Part shown: piece by piece, positions 53,345 to 64,000 of the stretch
Layout: each line of letters begins with the position of its first letter
Numbering within the stretch: position 1 is the first letter of the stretch
Source of the DNA: Theocolax elegans
Taxonomy: Eukaryota; Arthropoda; Insecta; Hymenoptera; Cerocephalidae
Length of the DNA: 64,000 nt
Reading direction: 5' to 3'
Assembly (NCBI GenBank): GCA_026168455.1
Contig: CM047430.1
Coordinates: 68,983,044 to 69,047,043, forward strand
The notes under the pieces: model-generated
What the model was told of the DNA's origin: nothing
The model's input: only the letters and a program-made list of their open reading frames with translations
Databases searched by the model: none
Made by a program: the position numbers and the translations under genes

Positions 53345-56300
53345 TCCTAGCTGGTTTATGTGTATATACGTGTAATATTGCATGTTAATTCAATCCACCC
53401 AGCAATGGAACGAAATCTAAAAATTTGAAAATTTTGACTTCATAGACGGTTTATGCGTGTATATACGTGTAATATTGCATGTTAACTCAATCCACCCGGC
53501 AACGGAACGAAATCTAAATATTTGAAAATTTGGCCTTCTTTGCCGGTTTATGTGTGTATATACATGTAAAAATACATGTTAATTCAATCCACCCGGCAAC
53601 AGAACGAAATCTAAAAATTTGAAAATATCGAATTCATAGCCGGTTTATGCGTGTATATACGTGAGAAAAAGCATTTGAATTCAAAGCACCCGGCTATGGA
53701 ACGAAATCTAAAAATATGAAAATTTGGACTTCCTAGCTAGTTTATGTGTGTATATTCGTGTAATATTGCATGTTAATTCAATCCACCCGGCAATGGAACG
53801 AAATCTAAATATTTGAAAATTTTGACTTCTTAGCCGGGTTATGTGTGTATATACGTGTAAAAATGCATGATAACTCAATCCACCCGGCAACGGAACGAAA
53901 TCTAAATATTTGAAAATTTGGCCTTCTTTGCCGGTTTATGTGTGTATATACGTGTAAAAATGCATGTTAATTCAATCCGGTTTATATGTGTTTATACGAG
54001 AAAAAAGCATTTCAATTCAATGCACCCGGCAACGGAAAGAAATCTAAAAATTTGAAAGTTTGGACTTCCTAGCTGGTTTATGTGTGTATATACGTGTAAT
54101 ATTGCATGTTAACTCAATCCACCCCGCAACGGAACGAAATCTAAATATTTGAAAATTTGGCCTTCTTTGCCGGTTTATGTGTGTACATACATGTAAAAAT
54201 GCATGTTAATTCAATTCACGCGGCAATGAAATGGACTCTAAAAATTTGAAAATTTCGACTTCATAGCCGGTATATACGTGTACATACGTGAAAAAAAGCA
54301 TTTGAATTCAAACCACCCGGCTATGGAACGAAAACTAAAAATTTGAAAATTTGGCCTTCTTTGCCGGTTTATGTGTGTATATACATGTAAAAATGCATGT
54401 TAATTCAATCCACCCGGCAATGGAACGAAATCTAAAAATTTGAAAATATCGACTTCATAGCCGGTTTATGCGTGTATATACGTGAAAAAAAGCATTTGAA
54501 TTCAAACCACCCGGCTATGGAACGAAATCTAAAAATATGTAAATTTGGACTTCCTAGCTGGTTTATGTGTGTATATACGTGTCAAATGCATGTTAATTCA
54601 ATCCACCCGGCAGTGGAACGAAATCTAAAAATTTGAAAATTTGGACTTCTATGCTGGTTTATGTGTGTATATACGTGTAATATTGCATGTTAATTCAATC
54701 CACCCGGCAGTGGAACGAAATCTAAAAATTTGAAAATTTGGACTTCTATGCTGGTTTATGTGTGTATATACGTGTAATATTGCATGTTAATTCAATGCAC
54801 CCGGCAACGGAACGAAATCTAAAAATTTGAAAATTTGGACTTCCTAGCTGGTTTATGTGTATATATACGTGTAATATTGCATGTTAATTCAATCCACCCG
54901 GCAATGGAACGAAATCTAAAAATTTGAAAATTTTGACTTCATAGACGGTTTATGCGTGTATATACGTGTAATATTGCATGTTAACTCAATCCACCCGGCA
55001 ACGGAACGAAATCTAAATATTTGAAAATTTGGCCTTCTTTGCCGGTTTATGTGTGTATATACATGTAAAAATGCATGTTAATTCAATCCACCCGGCAACA
55101 GAAAGAAATCTAATAATTTGAAATATCGAATTCATAGCCGGTTTATGCGTGTATATACGTAAAAAAAAGCATTTGAATTCAAAGCACCCGGCTATGGAAC
55201 GAAATCTAAAAATATGAAAATTTGGACTTCCTAGCTGGTTTATGTGTGTATATTCGTGTAATATTGCATGTTAATTTAATCCACCCGGCAATGGAACGAA
55301 ATCTAAAAATTTGAAAATTTTGACTTCATAGACGGTTTATGCGTGTATATACGTGTAATATTGCATGTTAACTCAATCCACCCGGCAACGGAACGAAATC
55401 TAAATATTTGAAAATTTGGCCTTCTTTGCCGGTTTATGTGTGTATATACATGTAAAAATGCATTTTAATTCAATCCACGCGGCAATGGAACGAAATCTAA
55501 AAATTTGAAAATTTCGACTTCATAGCCGGTTTATGTGTGTATATACATGTAATATTGCATGTTAACTCAATGCACCCAGCAACGGAACGAAATCTAAAAA
55601 TTTGAAAATTTGGACTTCCTAGCTGGTTTATGTGTATATATACGTGTAATATTGCTTGTTAATTCAATCCACCCCCAACGGAACGAAATCTAAAAATTTG
55701 AAAATTTTGACTTCATAGACGGTTTATGCGTGTATAAACGTGTAAAAATGCATGTTAATTCAATCCACCCGGCAGTGGAACGAAATCTAAAAATTTGAAA
55801 ATTTCGACTTCATAGCCGGTTTATGCGTGTACATACGTGTAATATTGCATGTTTACTCAATCCACCCGGCAACGAACGATCTAAAAATTTGAAAATTTGG
55901 ACTTCCTAGCTGGTTATGTGTATATATACGTGTAATATTGCTTGTTAATTCATCCACCCCCCAACGGAACGAAATCTAAAAATTTGAAATTTGACTTCAT
56001 AGACGGTTTATGCGTGTATAAACGTGTAAAAATGCATGTTAATTCAATCCACCCGGCAGTGGAACGAAATCTAAAATTTGAAAATTTCGACTTCATAGCG
56101 GTTTATGCGTGTACATACGTGTAATATTGCATGTTACTCAATCCACCCGGCAACGGAACGAAATCTAAAATTTTGAAAATTTGACCTTCCTTGCCAGTTA
56201 GGTGTGTATATACATGTAAAAATGCATTTTAATTCAATCCACGCGGCAATGGAACGAAATCTAAAATTGAAAATTTCGACTTCTTTGCCGGGTTATGTGT

Positions 56301-56637
56301 GTATATACGTGTAAAAAATGCATGTTAATTCATTCCACCCGGCAGTGGAACGAAATCTAAAAATTTGAAAATTTCGACTTCTTTGCCGGGTTATGTGTGT
56401 ATATACGTGTAAAAATGCATGTTAATTCATTCCACCCGGCAGTGGAACGAAATCTTATAATTTGAAAATATCGACTTCATAGCCGGTTTATGCGTGTATA
56501 TACGAGAAAAAAGCATTTGAATTCAATGCACCCGGCTATGGAACGAAATCTAAAAATTTGAAAATTTCGACTTCTTTGCCGGGTTATGTGTGTATATACG
56601 TGTAAAAAATGCATGATAACTCAATCCACCCGGCAAC

Positions 56638-58074
56638 GGAACGAAATCTAAATATTTGAAAATTTGGCCTTCTTTGCCGGTTTATGTGTGTATATACGTG
56701 TAAAAATGCATGTTAAGTCAATCCGGTTTATATGTGTTTATACGAGAAAAAAGCATTTCAATTCAAAGCACCCGGCTATGGAACGAAATCTAAAAATTTG
56801 AAAATTTCGACTTCTTAGCCGGTTTATGCGTGTATATACGTGTAATATTGCATGTTAACTCATTCCACCCCGCAACGTAACGAAATCTAAATATTTAAAT
56901 ATTTGGCCTTCTTTGCCGGTTTATGTGTGTATATACATGTAAAAATGCATTTTAATTCAATCCACGCGACAATGGACCGAAATCTAAAAATTTGAAAATT
57001 CGACTTCATAGCCAGTTTAGGTGTGTATATACATGTAAAAATGCATTTTAATTCAATCCACGCGGCAATGGAACGAAATCTAAAAATTTGAAAGTTTGGA
57101 TTTCCTAGCCGGTTATGTGCGTATATACAGGTAATATTGCATGTTAACTCAATGCACCCAGCAACGGAACGAAATCTAAAAATTTGAAAATTTGGACTTC
57201 CTAGCTGGTTTATGTGTATATACGTGTAATATTGCTTGTTAATTCAATCCACCCCGCAACGGAACGAAATCTAAAAATTTGAAAATTTTGACTTCTTAGC
57301 CGGTTTATGCGTGTATATACGTGAAAAAAAGCATTTGAATTCAAAGCACCCGGCTATGGAACGAAATCTAAATATTTGAAAATTTGGCCTTCTTTGCACG
57401 TTTATGTGTGTATATACGTGTAAAAATGCATGTTAAGTCAATCCGGTTTATATGTGTTATACCGAGAAAAAGCATTTCAATTCAAAGCACCCGGCTATGG
57501 AACGAAATCTAAAATTTGAAAATTTCGACTTCTTAGCCGGTTTCTGCGTGTATATACGTGTAATATTGCATGTTAACTCATTCCCACCCCGCAACGTAAC
57601 GAAATCTAATATTTAATATTTGGCCTTCTTTGCCGGTTTATGGTGTATATACATGTAAAAAGCATTTTAATTCAATCCACGCGACAATGGACCGAAATCC
57701 TAAAATTTGAAAACTCGACTTCATAGCCAGTTTTAGGTGTGTATATACATGTAAAAATGCATTTTAATTCAATCCACGCGGCAATGGAACGAAATCTAAA
57801 AATTTGAAAGTTTGGATTTCCTAGCCGGTTTATGTGCGTATATACAGGTAATATTGCATGTTAACTCAATGCACCCAGCAACGGAACGAATCTAAAAATT
57901 TGAAAATTTGGACTTCCTAGCTGGTTTATGTGTATATATACGTGTAATATTGCTTGTTAATTCAATCCACCCCGCAACGGAACGAAATCTAAAAATTTGA
58001 AAATTTTGACTTCTTAGCCGGTTTATGCGTGATATACGTGAAAAAAAGCATTTGAATTCAAAGCACCCGGCTAT
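56638..58074 (+). repeat. Tandem duplication of 720 bp containing the compound monomer
   Basis: Unit 1 is 56638-57357 and unit 2 is 57358-58074. Both include the TTAAGTCAATCCGG compound monomer (56725, 57445), GCGACAATGGACCG and GGATTTCCTAGCC. Unit 2 carries extra indels (ATACCGAG, TTCCCACC, AAATCCTAAAATT, GAAAACTCGAC), giving 717 bp. The homologous block near 31.8-32.4 kb has a single unit. Confidence 0.84.
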
Positions 58075-61000
58075 GGAACGAAATCTAAAAATTTGAAAAT
58101 TTGGACTTCCTAGCTGGTTTATGTGTGTATATACGTGTAAAAATGCATGTTAATTCAATCCACCCGGCAACAGAACGAAATCTAAAAATTTGAAAATATT
58201 GAATTCATAGTCGGTTTATGCGTATATATACGTGAAAAAAAGCATTTGATTTCAAAGCACCCGGCTATGGAACGAAATCTAAAAATTTGAAAATTTGGAC
58301 TTCCTAGCCGGTGTATGTGTGTATATACGTGTAAAAATGCATGTTAATTCAATCCACCCCGCAACGGAACGAAATCTAAAAATTTGAAAATTTTGACTTC
58401 ATAGACGGTTTATGCGTGTATAAACGTGTAAAAATGCATGTTAATTCAATCCACCCGGCAGTGGAACAAAATCTAAAAATTTGAAAATTTCGACTTCATA
58501 GCCGGTTTATGCGTGTATATACGTGTAATATTGCATGTTTACTCAATCCACCCGGCAACGGAACGAAATCTAAAAATTTGAAAATTTGGCCTTCCTTGCC
58601 AGTTTAGGTGTGTATATACATGTAAAAATGCATTTTAATTCAATCCACGCGGCAATGGAACGAAATCTAAAAATTTGAAAATTTCGACTTCATAGCCGGT
58701 TTATGTGTATATTTACATGTAATATTGTATGTTAACTCAATGCACCCGGCAACGGAAAGAAATCTAAAAATTTGAAAGTTTGGACTTCCTAGCTGGTTTA
58801 TGTGTGTATATACGTGTAATATTGCATGTTAACTCAATCCACCCCGCAACGGAACGAAATCTAAATATTTGAATATTTGGCCTTCTTTGCCGGTTTATGT
58901 GTGTATATACATGTAAAAATGCATGTTAATTCAATTCACCCGGCAATGGAACGAAATCTAAAAATTGGAAAATTTCGACTTCATAGCCGGTTTATACGTG
59001 TATATACGTGAAAAAAAGCATTTGAATTCAAAGCACCCGGCTAAGGAACGAAATCTAAAAATTTGAAAATTTCGACTTCATAGCCGGTTTATGTGTGTAT
59101 ATACATGTAATATTGCATGTTAACTCAATGCACCCGGCAACGGAACGAAATCTAAAAATTTGAAAATTTGGACTTCCTAGCTGGTTTTTGTGTGTATATA
59201 CGTGTAAAAATGCATTTGAATTCAAAGCACCCGGCTATGGAACGAAATCTAAAAATTAGAAAATTTCGACTTCATAGCCGGTTTATGCGTGTATATACGT
59301 GTAATATTGCATGATAACTCAATCCACCCGGCAACGGAACGAAATCTAAATATTTGAAAATTTGGCCTTCCTTGCCAGTTTAGGTGTGTATATACATGTA
59401 AAAATGCATTTTAATTCAATCCACGCGGCAATGGAACGAAATCTAAAAATTTGAAAATTTCGACTTCATAGCCGGTTTATGTGTGTATATACATGTAATA
59501 TTGCATGTTAACTCAATGCACCCAGCAACGGATCGAAATCTAAAAATTTGAAAATTTGGACTTCCTAGCTGGTTTATGTGTATATATACGTGTAATATTG
59601 CTTGTTAATTCAATCCACCCCCCAACGGAACGAAATCTAAAAATTTGAAAATTTTGACTTCTTAGACGGTTTATGCGTGTATAAACGTGTAAAAATGCAT
59701 GTTAATTCAATCCACCCGGCAGTGGAACGAAATCTAAAAATTTGAAAATTTCGACTTCATAGCCGGTTTATGCGTGTATATACGTGTAATATTGCATGTT
59801 TACTCAATCCACCCGGCAACGGAACGAAATCTAAAAATTTGAAAATTTGGCCTTCCTTGCCAGTTTAGGTGTGTATATACATGTAAAAATGCATTTTAAT
59901 TCAATCCACGCGGCAATGGAACGAAATCTAAAAATTTGAAAATTTCGACTTCATAGCCGGTTTATGTGTGTATATTCATGTAATATTGTATGTTAACTCA
60001 ATGCACCCGGCAACGGAAAGAAATCTAAAAATTTGAAAGTTTGGACTTCCTAGCTGGTTTATGTGTGTATATACGTGTAATATTGCATGTTAATACAATC
60101 CACCCGGCAATGGAACGAAATCTAAAAATTTGAAAATTTTGACTTCTTAGCCGGTTTATATATGTTTATACGAGAAAAAAGCATTTGAATTCAAAGCACC
60201 CGGCTATGGAACGAAATCTAAAAATTTGAAAATTACGACTTCTTAGCCGGTTTTTGTGTGTATATACGTGTAAAAATGCATGTTAATTCAATCCACCCCG
60301 CAACGGAACGAAATCTAAAAATTTGAAAATTTGGACTTCTAAGCTGGTTTATGTGTGTATAGACGTGTAAAAATGCATGTTAATTCAATCCACCCGGCAG
60401 TGGAACGAAATCTAAAAATTTGAAAATTTCGACTTCTAAGCCGGTTTATGCGTGTATATACGTGTAATATTGCATGTTAACTCAATCCACCCGGCAATGG
60501 AACGAAATCTAAAAAATTGAAAATTTGGCCTTCCTTGCCAGTTTATGTGTGTATATACATGTAAAAAAGGATTTTAATTCAATCCACGCGGCAATGAAAC
60601 GAACTCTAAAAATTTGAAAATTTAGACTTCATAGCCGGTTTATGTGTGTATATACAAGTAATATTGCATGTTAACTCAATGCACCCGGCAACGGAACAAA
60701 ATCTAAAAATTTGAAAATTTGGACTTCCTAGCTGGTTTATGTGTATATATACGTGTAATATTGCATGTTAATTCAATCCACCCAGCAATGGAACGAAATC
60801 TAAAAATTTGAAAATTTTGACTTCATAGACGGTTTATGCGTGTATAAACGTGTAAAAATGCATGTTAATTCAATCCACCCGGCAGTGGAACGAAATCTAA
60901 AAATTTGAAAATTTGGACTTCTATGCTGGTTTATGTGTGTATATACGTGTAATATTGCATGTTGATTCAATCCACCCGGCAGTGGAACGAAATCTAAAAA

Positions 61001-61367
61001 TTTGAAAATTTGGACTTCTATGCTGGTTTATGTGTGTATATACGTGTAATATTGCATGTTAATTCAATGCACCCGGCAACGGAACGAAATCTAAAAATTT
61101 GAAAATTTGGACTTCCTAGCTGGTTTATGTGTATATATACGTGTAATATTGCATGTTAATTCAATCCACCCGGCACTGGAACGAAATCTAAAAATTTGAA
61201 AATATTGACTTCATAGACGGTTTATGCGTGTATATACGTGTAATATTGCATGTTAACTCAATCCACCCGGCAACGGAACGAAATCTAAATATTTGAAAAT
61301 TTGGACTTCTTTGCCGGTTTATGTGTGTATATACATGTAAAAATGCATGTTAATTCAATCCACCCGG

Positions 61368-62430
61368 CAACAGAAAGAAATCTAAAAATTTGAAAATATC
61401 GAATTCATAGCCGGTTTATGCGTGTATATACGTAAAAAAAAGCATTTGAATTCAAAGCACCCGGCAACGGAACGAAATCTAAAAATATGAAAATTTGGAC
61501 TTCCTAGCTGGTTTATGTGTGTATATTCGTGTAATATTGCATGTTAATTTAATCCACCCGGCAATGGAACGAAATCTAAAAATATGAAAATTTCGACTTC
61601 ATAGCGGGTTTATGCGTGTATATACGTGTAATATTGCATGTTAACTCAATCCACCCGGCAACGGAACGAAATCTAAATATTTGAAAATTTGGCCTTCTTT
61701 GCCGGTTTATGTGTGTATATACATGTAAAAATGCATGTTAATTCAATCCACCCGGCAACAGAAAGAAATCTAAAAATTTGAAAATATCGAATTCATAGCC
61801 GGTTTATGCGTGTATATACGTAAAAAAAAGCATTTGAATTCAAAGCACCCGGCTATGGAACGAAATCTAAAAATATGAAAATTTGGCCTTCCTAGCTGGT
61901 TTATGTGTGTATATTCGTGTAATATTGCATGTTAATTTAATCCACCCGGCAATGGAACGAAATCTAAAAATATGAAAATTTCGACTTCATAGCCGGTTTA
62001 TGCGTGTATATACGTGTAATATTGCATGTTAACTCAATCCACCCGGCAACGGAACGAAATCTAAATATTTGAAAATTTGGCCTTCTTTGCCGGTTTATGT
62101 GTGTATATACATGTAAAAATGCATGTTAATTCAATCCACCCGGCAACAGAAAGAAATCTAAAATTTGAAAATATCGAATTCATAGCCGGTTTATGCGTGT
62201 ATATACGTAAAAAAAAGCATTTGAATTCAAAGCACCCGGCTATGGAACGAAATCTAAAAATATGAAAATTTGGACTTCCTAGCTGGTTTATGTGTGTATA
62301 TTCGTGTAATATTGCATGTTAATTTAATCCACCCGGCAATGGAACGAAATCTAAAAATATGAAAATTTCGTTCTTCATAGCCGGTTTATGCGTGTATATA
62401 CGTGTAATATTGCATGTTTACTCAATCCAC
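61368..62430 (+). repeat. Four-monomer units, three clean copies
   Basis: CAACAGAAAGAAATC starts at 61368, 61756 and 62144, exactly 388 bp apart. The third unit leaves the pattern at its last monomer, near 62430. Small differences separate the copies: ATAGCGGG against ATAGCCGG in the first, and CGTTCTTCATAG in the third. This is the clean counterpart of 45947-47010. Confidence 0.87.
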
Positions 62431-64000
62431 CCGGCAACGGAACGAAATCTAAAAATTTGAAAATTTGACCTTCCTTGCCAGTTTAGGTGTGTATATACAT
62501 GTAAAAATGCATTTTAATTCAATCGACGCGGCAATGGAACGAAATCTAAAAATTTGAAAATTTCGACTTCATAGCCGGTTTATGTGTGTATTTACATGTA
62601 ATATTGTATGTTAACTCAATGCACCCGGCAACGGAAAGAAATCTAAAAATTTGAAAGTTTGAACTTCCTAGCTGGTTTATGTGTGTATATACGTGTAATA
62701 TTGCATGTTAACTCAATGCACCCAGCAACGGAACGAAATCTAAAAATTTGAAAATTTGGACTTCCTAGCTGGTTTATGTGTATATATACGTGTAATATTG
62801 CTTGTTAATTCAATCCACCCCCCAACGGAACGAAATCTAAAAATTTGAAAATTTTGACTTCTTAGACGGTTTATGCGTGTATAAACGTGTAAAAATGCAT
62901 GTTAATTCAATCCACCCGGCAGTGGAACGAAATCTAAAAATTTGAAAATTTCGACTTCATAGCCGGTTTATGCGTGTATATACGTGTAATATTGCATGTT
63001 TACTCAATCCACCCGGCAACGGAACGAAATCTAAAAATTTGAAAATTTGGCCTTCCTAGCTGGTTTATGTGTGTATATACGTGTAATATTGCATGTTAAC
63101 TCAATGCACCCGGCAACGGAACGAATCTAAAAATTTGAAAATTTGGACTTCCTAGCTGGTTTATGTGTATATACGTGTAATATTGCTTGTTAATTCAATC
63201 CACCCCCAACGGAACGAAATCTAAAAATTTGAAAATTTTGACTTCTTAGACGGTTTATGCGTGTATAAACGTGTAAAAATGCATGTTAATTCAATCCACC
63301 CGGCAGTGGAACGAAATCTAAAAATTTGAAAATTTCGACTTCATAGCCGGTTTATGCGTGTATATACGTGTAATATTGCATGTTTACTCAATCCACCCGG
63401 CAACGGAACGAAATCTAAAAATTTGAAAATTTGGCCTTCCTTGCCAGTTTAGGTGTGTATATACATGTAAAAATGCATTTTAATTCAATCCACGCGGCAA
63501 TGGAACGAAATCTAAAAATTTGAAAATTTCGACTTCATAGCCGGTTTATGTGTGTATATTCATGTAATATTGTATGTTAACTCAATGCACCCGGCAACGG
63601 AAAGAAATCTAAAATTTGAAAGTTTGGACTTCCTAGCTGGTTTATGTGTGTATATACGTGTAATATTGCATGTTAATACAATCCACCCGGCAATGGAACG
63701 AAATCTAAAAATTTGAAAATTTTGACTTCTTAGCCGGTTTATATATGTTTATACGAGAAAAAAGCATTTGAATCAAAGCACCCGGCTATGGAACGAAATC
63801 TAAAAATTTGAAAATTACGACTTCTTAGCCGGTTTTGTGTGTATATACGTGTAAAAATGCATGTTAATTCAATCCACCCCGCAACGGAACGAAATCTAAA
63901 AATTTGAAAATTTGGACTTCTAAGCTGGTTTATGTGTGTATAGACGTGTAAAAATGCATGTTAATTCAATCCACCCGGCAGTGGAACGAAATCTAAAAAT

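Larger units (their letters stand above)
51751..64000 (+). repeat. 97-bp satellite array, second domain, clean part
   Basis: Nearly indel-free monomers continue to the window edge, which cuts the last one. The landmarks are TTAATACAAT at 52327, 60090 and 63673; compound monomers at 53979, 56725 and 57445; AATTCACGCG at 54213; TTATAATTTG at 56454; and TGTTGATTCA at 60960. It contains two local duplications (387 bp at 52571, 720 bp at 56638). Small indels cluster at 55870-56280 and 57440-57720. No gene is seen; frames at 53708-53890, 55942-56124 and 62077-62265 are satellite. Confidence 0.95.

Noticed and set aside
1..64000. CRISPR array
   Set aside because: Repeats are contiguous with no unique spacers, the 97-bp unit is far too long, and no cas-like gene is present.
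1..64000. Inverted satellite segments or array polarity switches
   Set aside because: Monomers read GGAACGAAATC on the plus strand throughout; I saw no reversed block.

Overview
This window is satellite DNA from end to end. It is a head-to-tail array of a 97-bp, AT-rich monomer, always in the same orientation. The only clear interruption is a 545-bp non-autonomous transposon at 13744-14288. I find no protein-coding gene, rRNA, tRNA or CRISPR array. Every open frame of about 60-110 codons is a frame of the satellite or of the transposon's repeated arms. A 64-kb block of one satellite with higher-order structure points to nuclear heterochromatin of a eukaryote, centromeric, pericentromeric or subtelomeric. 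The species cannot be named from the sequence.

Layout. (1) 1-13734: clean satellite carrying a 142-bp compound monomer as a recurrent marker, and an apparently perfect 2080-bp tandem duplication (6023-8102 and 8103-10182). (2) 13735-14297: the transposon, flanked by a 9-bp target duplication (ACATGTAAT). Its two ~147-bp inverted arms are each built of nine GCCGT-centred subrepeats. Sibling copies of the host segment still have the empty site. (3) 14298-25380: the same satellite family, with short disrupted patches near 18.9-19.1 kb and 24.1-24.7 kb. (4) 25381-64000: a second domain with a different set of monomer variants, marked by a monomer containing TTAATACAAT (nine times here, not seen in the first domain). 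It is organised as superblocks recurring every ~9.5-13.4 kb. Within this domain about 38-51.7 kb is rich in one-base indels, mostly deletions, relative to nearly clean copies of the same blocks at 51.8-64 kb.

The structure is therefore hierarchical: 97-bp monomers; four-monomer units (388 bp) and ~20-mer units (2080 bp); and superblocks of about 10 kb. Local duplications of 387, 720 and 2080 bp look like products of unequal exchange or replication-based copying. Nothing here works as a gene set. The biology is array evolution, possible centromere or heterochromatin function, and one transposon that landed in the array after its host segment had been duplicated.
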